The position numbers and the translations under genes were made by a program. A stretch of 64,000 nucleotides of DNA from Flavobacterium ginsengisoli (lineage in GTDB: Bacteria > Bacteroidota > Bacteroidia > Flavobacteriales > Flavobacteriaceae), in NCBI RefSeq assembly GCF_029625315.1, contig NZ_CP121110.1:2285501-2349500 (forward strand), given 5' to 3'. The notes beneath the pieces are model-generated. The model was not told the origin of the DNA. It made no database searches and saw nothing but the letters and a program-made list of their open reading frames with translations. This document shows, in pieces, positions 28,265 to 40,265 of the stretch (within the stretch, counting starts at the first letter, position 1; each line of letters starts with the position of its first letter).

Positions 28265-31055
28265 CTACTTCAACGGATTTCCATCTTTAGCTAGAGAACC
28301 CGATTTGATAATGATCATTTTATCCAGCTGAATGTATTTCTTGATGGCATCGTTTACTTGCTGTAAAGTTGCTTTTTCGATATCTTTTGGATATTGATCG
28401 ATATAATTTGGCTCTAAACCTCTTTCGATAAAACTTAAAATCGTTCTTGCCATTCCGCTTGTGGTTGCCATTCCTACTTTAAAGCTTCCAATTAAATTGG
28501 TTTTCTTGTTTTGCAACTCGTCTGCTGTGATTCCGTTTTTTATCCATTTATCAACTTGAACCATTGTTGCATCTAGACCTTTTTGAAATAAATTCGGGTT
28601 GAAAGAAGCGTTGACAAACCAGTAGCCTCCAGTTTCGATATTTCCGCCCAAACCAGAAGAAATGTTATAAGTTAAACCGTCATTATCGCGAACTGTCTGC
28701 ATTAAACGGCCTGCAAAACCTGCACCTAAAGTATAATTTCCGATATAAAACGGAATATAATCGGCATCGGCTCTTTTTAAACCTGTAAATTGTCCTATGA
28801 ATAATTCTGCACTTGGTTTTTCTGGAATGGTTACTACTTCTGTTTTTGATGCTCGCTTTTGTAGCTTCTTCAAATTTTAATTTTTCTGTAACTCCTCCAT
28901 TCCAATTTTTGAATGATTTTTGTAATGAAGCTTTTAAGTTTGCACCATCGGTGTCTCCAACAATTACAAGTCTCATAGAAGCTGTGCCGAAATATTTTTT
29001 GTGGAAAGCTTTTACTTCGTCCAAAGTCGCGTTTTTGATATTCGCAATATTGTCCTCTACACTTAAACTGTAATTTGGATTTCCTTTTGGATAAATTGCT
29101 TGCGATAAAGCAATACTTCCTCTTTCGCCTGGATCATTCAGATCTTGCTGTGTATTTCCAATAAACTGCTGTTTCAAATTCTCGAATTCTTTTGCATCAA
29201 ACAACGGATTTCTCAGTTCTTCTGCCAATAAAGTAATTACTTGATCTAAGTCTTTTTTCAAACATTTAAATCCGATATTGATTTTGAAAGTCGAAGCATT
29301 TACATTTAATGAAACTCCTAGTTTTTGCAGTTTTTCTGAAAACTTAAATTTGTCATTCAGCGTTGTTCCTTTAGATAACATTGAAGCTGTTAGCGCTGGA
29401 ATAACATCATTTTTAGTTTCGCTGGCATAATTTCCTAACGAAATACTTGCGGCAACCGTAACAAAATCTTTTGCTGAAGTTTTTACTGAAACCACATCAA
29501 TTCCAGATACTTTTTCTCTTTTAAAAGCTGAAGCCGATTTTTCGATTAAAGTTTCTGAAGAAATTAATTCTTCTGCTGTATTTTTTACTAAAGCTGGAGC
29601 AGATGAAGACTCTTCATAAACATGTCCTTCATCTGAATGTCTATAATAAAACGGACCATTTTCTGGCATATAATTGTTGGCTTTCGCCGAATCATTATTT
29701 TGAGCACCAGCTTGTTTCGGAATAAAATATCCTGTTGTACTTTGATCTTCAACCAAATATTTATTTGCCACACGCATAACATCAGCTGGAGTTACTTTTT
29801 TCAATCGGTCAACTCCTGTAATGTAAGCTGTCCAGTCGCCAGAAGCGATTGCTTCGTTTAATGCTGATGCAATTACGCCAGAACCATCGCGCGCTAAAAT
29901 AGTCTGTGCGCTAATTTTTGCTACAACTCTATTTACTTCATCCTGAGTAACGCCTTCCTTTTGAATTTTAGCCACGACTTCACTAATTTTAGTATCGATA
30001 TCTTCATGTTTTGAAGTCGTCGGAAAACCAACACCAATCGTAAAAAGTCCAACTTCTTTAAAATTAGTTGCACTTGCATAAGTATAAATTCCTAAACGAG
30101 TGTCAACAAAAGTTTTGTTTAAAATTGCTGATGGCCCAACACCAATAATCTGAGCCAAAATATTCAACGCAGGAAGATCTTCATGCAAAGCTCCAGGAAT
30201 TTTATAAGCTTTGTTTACAACGCCTAATTCTCCTGGTTTTCTAACGATAATTTTACGTGCGCCATATTGTTGAGGTTCTTCTGTATAAGGCTGTGGCATA
30301 GCATTTGGCGCTTTTGTAATTTTGCCGAAATATTTTTCGATCAATTCAAAAACATTCTCTTTTTTGAAATCTCCAATAATGGTTAAAGTCGCATTATCTG
30401 GCCAATAATAGGTATTATAGAAATTTTTCAATACTTCAATCGGAGCTTTTTCAATATCCGATTTCCACCCAATTGTAGAATGATGATATGGATGTGCAAT
30501 ATACGCCGAAGCCCAAATTTCTTTATCCAATAAACTGTTCGGATCATTTTCGCCACGCTCAAATTCGTTACGAACCACCGTCATTTCTGCTTCTTTATCT
30601 TCTTTTAATAATAAAGAATTACGCATTCTGTCGGCTTCGATTTGAATTGCCAGTTCTATTTTATCACTTGGCAATGTTTCAAAATAATTGGTTCGGTCGT
30701 ACCAAGTTGTAGCATTTAACTGTGCTCCCGTATTTTGAAGCACATCTGTAATTGTGTTTCCGTTCTTCTTATTGAAAGTCGGAGTTCCTTTAAACATTAA
30801 ATGTTCTAAAAGATGCGTTGATCCTGTGTTTCCTAAAACTTCGTGTTTAGATCCAACACGATATACAATTTGTACCGTTGCAACTGGCGAAGCATTGTCT
30901 TGCAAAAGCAAAACATTCATTCCGTTTGGCTGATATAAATATTCTTCAATTCCGCCTAACTCTTTTATTTTCTTAAAGTTAACCGATTTACTTTGCGCTG
31001 AAACAAGCGCGCAGAAAGCTAATGAGCAATAGCCCAGAAAGATGTGTTTTTTCAT
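28265..31055 (-). CDS. Two-domain M16 zinc metallopeptidase (one-base frame break at 28851-28856)
   Basis: With one base removed the gene encodes 929 aa. It has a signal peptide (MKKHIFLGYCSLAFCALVSA, start at 31055 rather than the ATG 14 codons upstream). The first M16 domain has the zinc motif HLLEH at 81-85 and a downstream VVRNEFE glutamate. A second, non-catalytic M16 domain follows in the C-terminal half, as in Bacteroidota pitrilysin-like peptidases. The frame breaks where GCAGC reads GCGAGC on the coding strand; correction gives ATKAASKTEVV and restores the C-terminus (IPEKPSAELFIGQ...). Its probable role is degradation of peptides in the periplasm. It follows the two TlpA-like genes and the SusC/SusD pair on the same strand. 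Confidence 0.85.
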
Positions 31056-31086
31056 TTTTTGTTGATTGAGATATTTAGCTTGAAGT

Positions 31087-31119
31087 AACTTTGTCAAAGT
31101 TTAAAACTTTGACAAAGTT
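31087..31119. repeat. 33-bp intergenic palindrome, copy 2
   Basis: Identical to the element at 28206-28238. It lies between the M16 peptidase gene and the TlpA-like gene at 31141. Confidence 0.8.
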
Positions 31120-31140
31120 GATCTTGCATTTTTAAAAAGC

Positions 31141-32272
31141 TTAAGATTTACTGAAAATTTCTTTTAGTTTAGATTGCAATTCAGCTTCTCTAAGATTCTT
31201 GGCAACGATTTTTCCGTCGGGTCCAATTAAGTAGTTGGTTGGAACCATTTTTACTCCGTATAAAACGGTCGCTTCATTTTGCCATCCTTTTAAATCAGAA
31301 ACATGTGTCCAGGTTAAACCGTCTTTTTCGATTGCTTTTTCCCAAAGTTTCTTTTTATCATCTAGAGAAACTCCCAAAACATCAAATCCTTTATCGTGAT
31401 AGGTTTTGTAAGCCACAACTACATTAGGATTTTCTTTTTCGGCATGGACCACACCAGCTTGCCCAAAAATCTACTAGAACATATTTACCTTTGTAATCTG
31501 ATAATTTTACTACTTTTCCGTTAATATCAGTTTGAGAAAATTCAGGAGCTGCAACGCCAACTGCTGTTTTTTCGTTAAGATCAATCGATGCTTTTAATTT
31601 TTTTCCGTAAAATGATTTTTGAATTTCTGGAGATAAAACTGCATAATATTCTTTTACTTTTTCTGGAGTTCCGTAAGAGACAATTCGGTCTTCAATTACT
31701 AATGCTCCACCTAAATTGTCTTTATTTTTTCTGATGAATTTATCTGTCAAATCATCCGCGAAAGCGCCAAGATCTTTCCATTTTTTATCCATCATGGTTT
31801 GCTGTTCTGGAGTTAGTTTTACTTTTCCGCCTTGTGTCAGTGAATCAGATAATTTGTAAATCGGACCAGCAACTGCTTGTATTTTTTTGAATTCGTTATC
31901 GTAATACGATTTGTAAAGTCCGTTTTGAGTAGCTCCAGTTACTTTGGCTTTAAAAACAGAATCTTTTTTGGCTTCAATCGTAATATCTTCATTATCTAAA
32001 AGAAAATAAGCTCCATATTCCTGTCCTTTAATTTTAATGGTATGAAATAAAGGTTCTCCTGTTTTTCCTGCAAAAGAAAATGCACCTTCTTTTACCTCAG
32101 CCGAATCAATGATTTTTTTATCTCCTTTTTCATCGGCGTATTCCAGATAAACAGTTCCTTTATCTAATCCGGCAATTTTCCCGTTTATTGTATATCCTTC
32201 TTTCTTTGTGCAAGAAGTAAAAGCCGTAAGCGCCAATGCCAAAAACGATGATTTTAAGATTGTACTTTTCAT
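31141..32272 (-). CDS. TlpA-like thiol-disulfide lipoprotein with DUF4369-type N-terminus (frame break at 31435-31439)
   Basis: The corrected gene encodes 376 aa. It has a lipoprotein signal peptide (residues 1-21, lipobox ending TSC), a DUF4369-like beta domain (~25-125) and a helical middle. The C-terminal thioredoxin/AhpC-TSA domain has the redox motif WASWCGPCR. The frame breaks just after CGPCR, in a run read as five A; four A would give CRKENPNV and join the downstream frame (GFDVLGVSLDD). This break is homopolymeric, unlike most others in the window. Such proteins sit in the envelope and reduce or exchange disulfides, with electrons probably from DsbD. Confidence 0.85.
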
Positions 32273-32321
32273 GATGATATTTTTTGTTTGTTATTTTTTT
32301 AATTTTTATTCAAGGTAATTC

Positions 32322-32338
32322 AACTTTGTCAAAGTTTG
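32322..32338. repeat. Half copy of the 33-bp palindrome
   Basis: Only the left half (AACTTTGTCAAAGTTT) is kept, followed by unrelated bases. It lies between the two TlpA-like genes and looks like a decayed copy. Confidence 0.55.
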
Positions 32339-32353
32339 AAAACTGAGACTTAA

Positions 32354-33560
32354 TTACGATTTCATAAGTTCTTTCAACTTAGCTTCTAATTCTGCACCTC
32401 TCAAATTTTCTCCGATAATTACACCTTTACCGTCTACTAAATAGGTTGCTGGAATTGCTTTTACGTTAAATGATTTACTCACTTTATCGTCGTCTAGAAG
32501 ATTGTGCCATTGCATATTTTCCTGTCCAAGAGCTTTTTGCCAAGCTTTTTCATCTTTATCAATTGAAACGCTTAAAATTTCAAATCCTTTGTTTGAATAT
32601 TCAGCATAAGCTGTTTTTAAATTCGGAATTTCTTTTCGGCATGGACCGCACCAAGATGCCCAAAAATCTACCAAAATATACTTTTTACCTGTTACGATAT
32701 CTTTTGCATTAAATGTTTTTCCGTCTTTATCTTTTAATCCGAAATTGGCAATGCTTGTTCCTACTAAAGATTTCGGATTCAAATCTTTATCTAAAATCTG
32801 TCCGTAGTAGCTTTTCTTTGCCACATCAGAAAATTGCTCGTAAATTGGCTTTTGTTCTGGAGTAAAATAACTGTATGAAGTCATCATAAAAAATGGTCCC
32901 CACCAATTTGCTTTATGTTTCGCAATAAGAGCCAATGTTGTTTTTTCGACATTTGTAAAAAATGCTTTTTCATCTGCTTCAAATTTTTTCCAAACTGGAA
33001 GATTCTGAAGTGAATCTACCGCTTTTGTATTTTTATCGCGTCTTGCCGCACCGATTAATTTGCTCAATTCATCTGAATCTTTGGTGTGATACGCTTTATA
33101 GTCTTTATCAAGCTGATCTTTATAAACAATTTCTTTTGCATAAAAATCATGTGATTTAGAGCCCGTAATAACTACATCTTTAAAAGTTATCCACTCTCCT
33201 TCTTTATCTGAAACCGTACCAGCTGCCGATATTTTTATTTTTGCATTTTCGACCATTACAGAAATATTTCCTTTGTTTTTACCAAAGACAACATAGAAAA
33301 AACGTGGCTCATTTAATTTTCCTGAAAAAGTAAATTTACCGTCTTTAAGCGTTGTTTCAGCAACTGGCAGTTCAGAAGTATGTGTTCCCCCTGGTATTAA
33401 TTTTACAGCTGTTCCATCGATTAACCCTGTAACATTTCCTTCAATAGAATAAGACGTTGCTCGCAGGAGAAGCTGTTTTTTTCTTTTGTGCCTGACCATT
33501 GTTTGAAATCATAAACAAACAGATGCACAATCCTAATATTTTATATTTAATTGTATTCAT
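32354..33560 (-). CDS. Second TlpA-like/DUF4369 thiol-disulfide protein (frame break at 33459-33464)
   Basis: The downstream frame alone opens at 33499 with an unlikely basic N-terminus. Removing one base where GCAGC reads GCGAGC joins it to a start at 33560 with a clear signal peptide (MNTIKYKILGLCICLFMISN, then a cleavage-like GQAQ). The full protein is 401 aa: signal peptide, DUF4369-like domain (~40-140), helical region, and a C-terminal redoxin domain with ASWCGPCRKEIPNL. It is paralogous to the gene at 31141, from which it is separated by 81 bases. Likely an envelope disulfide reductase in the same pathway. Confidence 0.85.
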
Positions 33561-33624
33561 TTTTGATTGATATTTTAAGAAAAGCTTCCTTTTCGGAGTT
33601 CCTAATCAGGAAGCTTTACAGTTA

Positions 33625-35032
33625 TTATTTGTCTACGTTTTGCGTTATTGTTCCGTTTCCTGGATTATTTATTGCTCCTTGCGGGAACGGAGATGTCCAT
33701 AAATGAGAGTCTGAAGAAAGTGTATATGTTTTACCTCCAACCACTTTTGTGAAACTAACTTTGTAAACTCCTTCTGCATTTAAACGGCGTGCGTCTGCAT
33801 ATGGAATAAGCGTCATGATTAGTTCGTTGTTTTTCGTTCTGTAAATGGCATTCAGAGCTGTTGTTTTATCAGTAGTTGAAATATCTTGATAAGAAGCTGG
33901 AAGAATACGTGTTTTACGAACGGTATTTAAAACGGTTAATGCATCTGCAATTTGTCCTGCACGTGCTAGACATTCTGCTTTTATTAAATATACTTCTACT
34001 GTTGTGATTCCTCCAAAATTGAAAGCTCCGGTCAAAGTTCTTCTATATGAAGTCTCAGCACCTACTGTTCTAATTTTCCATCGAGAAATAAATCTTGCAT
34101 CGCCCGTTTCAAAACGCTGTGCACGTTCTACTGGAATGTCAAATTCTGCTCCTAAATTTGAAGAACTTCCGTGACGAAATGTGTAATTTTCTACATAATT
34201 GAATCCCATTGGAGACGGAGTTGTAGTGTACGAATTCGGAACATCGATCACTGCTTTATTGGCATTGTAATATCCAATCCAATCGTATAATTTATTGTTT
34301 TCTGCTAATGCTAAATCGGCATTTTTTAAAGCTTCTGTATAATTATTCATCTGCAGATTTACTCTTGCATTGAAAGCATAACCAGCGCCTAAATTTGGGT
34401 GCAGCGCCGTCTGAGAAACTTTTGGCAGATAAGGCAGCGCATCTTTAATATCATTTAAAATAAAATCATATAATTCCTGAATGGTTACCTGTTTGCTTGG
34501 CGCATTAATATTAGCACTCGTAATTAACGGAACTGATAATTTTGTCGATGCTATTGAAGCCACATACGTATCTGCGTAAAAATTTACCAGATTAAAATAA
34601 TTCATGGCACGCAACAATTTTGCTTGAGCCCAAACAACTCTTTGCTCCTGTTCTGTTGCTTTTGTTGCTGTTAAAGCATTTTCGATTATTAAATTAAAAG
34701 TCGAAATTCCTTGATAGCCTCCATAGTAAGTTCCTTCATCTGATGGTTTCAATTCGATACGATTTGCATTTTCATCCCACATATAGTTTGCATTATACAA
34801 TCTATTGCTCGATAAAGTTGTCTGCGTTTACAAACTGGTCGTTTAATACGTGCAAAGCAGGTAAAACATCTACTCTTTGGTTGGTGTATTCGTCTCTTAA
34901 AAAAGCTTCAAAATCTGCCAAAGTGGTTGGTGTTTTTGATCCTTTTGGAATATCGTCCAAATAATTTTCGCAAGATGCCAAAGTCAATCCTAAAGCCAAT
35001 AGGCACACTGCCTTTTTATATATATTTTTCAT
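33625..35032 (-). CDS. SusD/RagB-family outer-membrane lipoprotein (frame break near 34810)
   Basis: The corrected gene encodes 468 aa. The lipoprotein signal peptide (MKNIYKKAVCLLALGLTLAS, lipid-anchored C next) is followed by NYLDDIPKGSKTPTTLADFE, the usual SusD start. TPR-like helices follow (AKLLRAMNYFNLVNFYAD, GYAFNARVNLQMNNYTEALK). The frame breaks where TTTATCAGCAAT probably became TTTATCGAGCAAT, turning FISNRLYNAN into FIEQ-stop. SusD proteins cap the SusC transporter and bind the nutrient. It follows its SusC partner by 17 bases. The substrate is unknown; no glycoside hydrolase is nearby. Confidence 0.85.
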
Positions 35033-35049
35033 CGTCTAGTCTTTAAAAA

Positions 35050-38000
35050 TTAAAAGTTAACATTTACACCAAAAACAAAACTTGGAGATTGGAAACCATT
35101 CAATAAGAATTTGGCATCTCTGCTTTTTGCTGCAGTAAACACATTTTCGGCATTTAGATTAAAACGCACTCCGTCTAATTTTACTCTCTTCATCAATTCT
35201 TTTGGCATTTGGTAAGCCAATGAAACGTTGCTTAATCTAATGTTTGAAGCGTCTAGAATGTTAATGTCTGCGTATGAATAAATAGTTTGTGAATCTGAAC
35301 TGAAATCGGGTTCATACTCATAAACAACTCTTGGAACATTTGTAAATGCTTCGTCTCCTGGCTGCTGCCAACGATCTCTAATATGATTGTTTACAACCGT
35401 AATATCTGTTACATAACCACCCATTGCGCCATTGTAGTTGTTGTTGAGCATTGGCAAGAATGTATTTTTAATTTTATGGCCTAACTCATATACAAAAAGT
35501 GCCGAAAGCGAGAAGTTTTTGTAATTGGCAGAAGTATGAAACGAACCGCTGTGAATAGGTACTGTTGAGCCAAAATCTTTAATAGCATCGACCTGACCCG
35601 GATTGTATTTTACAGCTGTTCCGTTTGCGTCATAAACCTGTGGCAATCCTGTGCTGCTTAGTCCTGCCCATTGGTAACCATAAATTGAGTTAAAACTTGT
35701 TCCTACTCTTGGAAAAGCTTGTGCTTGATCTAACTGTAAATAATAAACCGGTGCTTTTACGTTTATAAAATCTACTTTATTTTTATTATTAGCATACAAA
35801 ATAGCAAGCATCCCATGAGAATGAAGGTGTTTTTACGATTGTTCCTCTCAAAGTTACCTCGATTCCTTTATTTGTCATTCCTCCGTTGTTGATGGTATAA
35901 GTAGAATAGCCCCATCCTTCTGTTGGAATTCCTTGGCTGCTTGCTAATAAATCTTCTCCTTTTTTGTTATAAAGGTCTAAGCTTCCGTTTAATCTGCTTT
36001 TGAATAATGAAAAATCCAAACCAATGTTGGTTGTTGTTGTTTTTTCCCAAGATAATTCTGGATTTGGTCTCGATCTCACAGTTCCTTGAGTTCCTCCAAC
36101 ATTTGAATTAGAGTTGTAATACGCTGTTAAATAAGGCGCTGTATCTTTAGCAACATTTCCTAAAATACCATAAGAAGCACGTACTTTAAGCGCATCTACC
36201 CACGAAACTTTAAAGAAAGATTCTTTATCAATATTCCATCCCGCACCTGCAGACCAAGTTGGTTTATTTTGATATTTACTGTCTGTTCCCCAAAGATTAG
36301 AACGATCCATACGTATACTTCCAGAAACGGTGTATCTTCCGTCATACGTATATCCGCCTGTAGAGTAAACAGATACAAAACGGTTTAGCATTTCTTTTTC
36401 TAATGAAAAATCGTCTTGAATCATGTAGCCTCCAAAAACTCCTCCGTATACTTTAAGCAAATCTGCCTGATTTATTGGAGCAAAACCTAAAGTCTGCGAG
36501 TCATAACCATAACGTGTATTATTGCTAAATTCTAATTTTGTATGACGAATTTCCATACCTGCAATGGCAGAAAAATCATGTTTTTCATTAAAAGTCTGAT
36601 TGAAATTTAACTGCTGACGGAAATTATAAGCGTTTGTAAACTGATTGGTTTCTTTTATAATATCGCCATAAGGAAGATTGTAAACCGCTTTATTGTTTAC
36701 AATAGTAACCAATTCGTTTACTCTCTTTCTTACGTAATAAGAATCCTTTTCATTAAGCTGTTCTGCACGATCTGAACCATATTCGTATTGGAACATTGCA
36801 TTGTATGTAAAGGCTTTGCTGAATTTAACGTTAAACTTTGCGTACGTTCTGTTTAGGAAGTTTTTATTTTCAACCAGATTTCTTCCAAATTCATCCATTG
36901 GCGTAATATCCATATTATACAATCCGTAATTCTGCATAGACTGAAGCGTAAAATTATTGTAGCGAGATGCAGCAGTCGAAACAAAATTAGTTCCGTCGTT
37001 ATTTACCAGTTGATTGTACGGCTGAAATTTAAACCCAGGCAATGATGCAAGATAACTTTGCGTATCGCCAGTTCCGTAGTTTAAATAAGTTCCTAAATCT
37101 AAAGATAGCCAGCTGTTAATTTGAGTAGAGTTTTTCAAATTGATTCCTACTGACTGGTTTTCAGAATATCGATCTTCAAGCTGATTGTCTTTGTAAGTAA
37201 TCGATGCATTAAAAGTATTATTTTCTGTAGCTTTACCTAAACTAAGATTGTGTCGCATAAAATACTGATCTCGTTTTGCATATTTTGCAATATCATCATA
37301 ATACTTATATCCTTGTGCGCCAAGAGTATTCAAACGGCTATTCATTTCTGTCATAGAAATTTTGCCGGCATAACCATTTAATAAAGTATTCATTCCTAAA
37401 CTCGTAAATGCAGCATTATTTAATAATGATTGCGCATAAGTTCCAGCATTTGCACCTTGTAAATTAGGGTTTCCAGCCGCCCAACCTTTTTCTAAACCAA
37501 TAATATCAGCAGAATCGGTAAGGTTTCCGGTATAATTTCTATAAGGTGTAACGGTTAAATTGCTTGAAAACGAGATATTTGTTTTTCCAGCTTTTGCTTT
37601 TTTGGTTGTAATAACCACTACTCCATTTGCTGCACGAGAACCATAAATAGAAGCCGCCGCTGCATCTTTTAAAACTGTAATTGTTTCAATATCTTCTAAA
37701 TTCAGATTCGGCACATTTTCTTCTATAGTGGCATAAGGCGTTAGTTTTGTACTTTCTACAGGAAATCCGTCAATAACATACAAAGGATAAACGACACCTC
37801 GCATAGTTGTTGTACCACGAATTTTACCATCCTGATATCCAACAATACGTCCTTCCAAGATTTTATCCATACTGCTCAAACGCTGCTCCTGAAACTCTTT
37901 TGCTTTTAAATTGGAGAAAGAACCTGTTATTTTTTCAGCCGAAATATTTTGGTAACCAGTCGTTAAAACCAAACCTTCTAATTCCTGCACGTCTTCTTTT

Positions 38001-38620
38001 AAAACAACATTGATAACGCTTCTTCCTTCAACTTTTATTTCTTGTCTTACATATCCTAAATAAGAATAAGCCAAAGTAGTTTCGCCGCTTACTGCAATAA
38101 TTTGATATTCACCATTAAAATCGGTATTTACACCTCTTCCAGAACCATTATCTGCAACTGCTGCACCTACCAAAGGCATTCCTTTTGCATCTGTTACTCT
38201 ACCTTTTACGATAAAATCTGCAACAGGTTTTTTCTCCTCGGTTTTTTCGGGAGCGATTTTTCTAGGCGTCAAGACAATATGGTTTCCAGACACCTTAAAA
38301 TCGGTACTTGTATTATTAAAAATTTTATTTAATATAACTTCGATTGAAGCTTCGTATGCATTTACGTCGATTACTCTGTTTAAATCTACAGATCTTACAT
38401 TGTAAACAAATCTGTAATCTGTAGTATATTCAAGCCTTTCAATTACTTTGGCAACGGTCATGTTGCTGGCATTAAAAGAAATCTTGCTTTTTTGAGAATA
38501 AGTGGTTCCGGCGTGCATTACTGTTAAGGCAGTTAGCAGAAATAATGTGGTCAATTTCATTTTCAAATCAAATTTCAAAAAAGGCTTATCAAACCTGATT
38601 CTGTTCAAGAGTTTTTTCAT
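35050..38620 (-). CDS. SusC-type TonB-dependent transducer with STN domain (frame break at 35804-35809)
   Basis: The corrected gene encodes 1,189 aa. Domains in order: signal peptide (to ~45), STN signalling domain (~50-125, ISFNASNMTVAKVIERLE), CarboxypepD_reg-like domain (~135-215, GRVTDAKGMPLVGAAV), TonB plug with VLKDAAAASIYGSRAANGV, and the long SusC beta-barrel. The frame breaks near the C-terminus where GCTGC reads GCTTGC; correction gives SWDAAILYANN and restores the last 250 residues, ending in an aromatic FVFGVNVNF barrel strand. An STN domain lets substrate binding signal to FecR, encoded next at 38834. This is therefore a nutrient-sensing uptake pair with SusD. Confidence 0.9.
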
Positions 38621-38833
38621 ACTTTTAAAATGTTTTTTAATGTTGGTTGGTTAATTAACTGACCGCATATACTCTACCGGAAATGTTGGCGCATTTTCCG
38701 GTTTTTTTATAACGATCCTTTTCATTTTGGATTTTTGTTACATAGGCCTCTTTATTTTAGATTTTAGATTCTTGATTGTAGATTTCTCAATCTTGCTTCT
38801 TATATTTTTTGTCTTTTTTCTTTTTCTCCCTCT

Positions 38834-39985
38834 CTATTTAATCGTTATTTTGTCTTGGTCAATGTTGTAATCAATCGCATAACTGTCGCTGAAATATTTC
38901 AAGACCACTTCAATTGGCTCATTATCAAAACGGGCATTGAAAATTTCTCTTCCGAGTGTTTTATTTTTATTGATGAAAGTCACATTATATTGACGTTCTA
39001 ACTTTTTGATAATATCATCAAAAGATGCATTTTTAAAAACCAGACTCCCTTTTACCCAATCAGTATAATAATCTGTATTAACCTGTTCGATATTTATTCC
39101 GTTTTGTCCTTTTTGAGTTGATCCTTTATAACCTGGCGTTAAATAAACCTGATTTTGACTTGTTTTTTGATCTTTATAAAGTGAAACTTTGCCTTCGACC
39201 AATACAACATTTGTACTGCTATTATTGCTATATGAGTCTACATTGAACTTAGTTCCTAAAACCTCAACATTGACTTCTTGTGCATTTACCGTAAACGGAT
39301 GGCTTTTGTCTTTGCTAACTTCAAAATACGCTTCGCCGGTTAAATACACTTGTCTGTTTTTATTTTTGACAAATTGAACTGGATATTTAAATGAGGTTCC
39401 TGAATTTAAATGCACCAAAGTTCCGTCTGATAATTGTACATCGAATTTTTTTCCGTACGGGATTTTCAGAGTGTTGTAAACCAACTCTCCATTAGCGAAA
39501 GCTTTATTATAAACCAGTTTGTTTTTCTCTTGTTTTCCAATAATATTTCCATCTTTATCCGTAACATTTTTTTCTTCTGAAGTATCAATGTTTTCAGATG
39601 CTCCGTTACCAAATTGTAAAACAATTTCGTCAACTCTCGGTACAATAACATTTTGTTTAACTTGTTCTGAGCTAGAATTTTTATAAAAATAAAATCCTCC
39701 CAAAGCCACAATTAAAACCGTCGCATATTTATAATATGATGGAAATCTTCGTTTATAAAAAACATTATTTTCCTTATTGATTCGTTCCGAAAGCTGTTTT
39801 CTAACTTCAGTCGAATCAAAAGTGTTCAAAGCAGTATCAATTGCATAATTGGTTTGCACAAAATCCTTAAATACAATTTGATTCTCTTCTTCTTTTAACC
39901 ACTCTGTGAGCTGCTCAATCTCTTCTTGAGAAGCTTGATTTGTGATAAATTTAACAATTAGTCTCTCTGACTTTTTTACTGTCAT
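38834..39985 (-). CDS. FecR-family anti-sigma factor
   Basis: I take ATG 39985 (MTVKKSERLIVKFITNQAS) rather than the upstream ATG 40024, giving 383 aa. An N-terminal cytoplasmic helical region (1-75) is followed by one membrane segment (~80-97, YATVLIVALGGFYFY). Then comes a periplasmic FecR domain (ending near 285) with PYGKKFDVQLSDGT and VEVLGTKFNVDSY. The C-terminal domain contains ASFDDIIKKLERQYNVTF, which contacts STN domains in this family. It would hold the sigma factor at 40266 inactive until the SusC at 35050 binds substrate. It is divergent from the sigma gene. Confidence 0.9.
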   Translation of the reverse strand: MTVKKSERLIVKFITNQASQEEIEQLTEWLKEEENQIVFKDFVQTNYAIDTALNTFDSTEVRKQLSERINKENNVFYKRRFPSYYKYATVLIVALGGFYFYKNSSSEQVKQNVIVPRVDEIVLQFGNGASENIDTSEEKNVTDKDGNIIGKQEKNKLVYNKAFANGELVYNTLKIPYGKKFDVQLSDGTLVHLNSGTSFKYPVQFVKNKNRQVYLTGEAYFEVSKDKSHPFTVNAQEVNVEVLGTKFNVDSYSNNSSTNVVLVEGKVSLYKDQKTSQNQVYLTPGYKGSTQKGQNGINIEQVNTDYYTDWVKGSLVFKNASFDDIIKKLERQYNVTFINKNKTLGREIFNARFDNEPIEVVLKYFSDSYAIDYNIDQDKITIK

Positions 39986-40228
39986 TTTAGTCGTTTTTAA
40001 TATTATTACGAAGCCAAAAAACAAAACCCTAACAATTTGATAAAGTTTTTTTCATTTTACTGATTTTTTTATTTTTCACAAGTCTTTTCTCTCAATAAAA
40101 CTCGATTAATTTGATAGATTTTATAAGGTAAAAGATTTATATTTGCATTTTTATTCCTTTTTTATTTGTAATAATTTTCGAATAGAAAGGCAAAAAAGAG
40201 GGCGTTTTGAGCAAATTCAATTCACTTT

Positions 40229-40260
40229 TTGACCTCAAAAACTATTAATTTATATATTTG
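40229..40260 (+). promoter_or_regulatory. Bacteroidota-type promoter of the ECF sigma gene
   Basis: A -33 TTG at 40229-40231 is followed after 21 bases by a perfect -7 box TATATTTG at 40253-40260. This matches the TTG/TAnnTTTG consensus of the primary sigma factor in Bacteroidota. The start point would fall within a few bases of ATG 40266, so the message may have almost no leader, or translation may start at the second ATG, 40272. Confidence 0.65.
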
Positions 40261-40265
40261 TTTTT

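Noticed and set aside
38734..38832. T-rich stretch with ATTTTAGATT repeats before FecR
   Set aside because: Low-complexity AT sequence; no stem strong enough to call a terminator.
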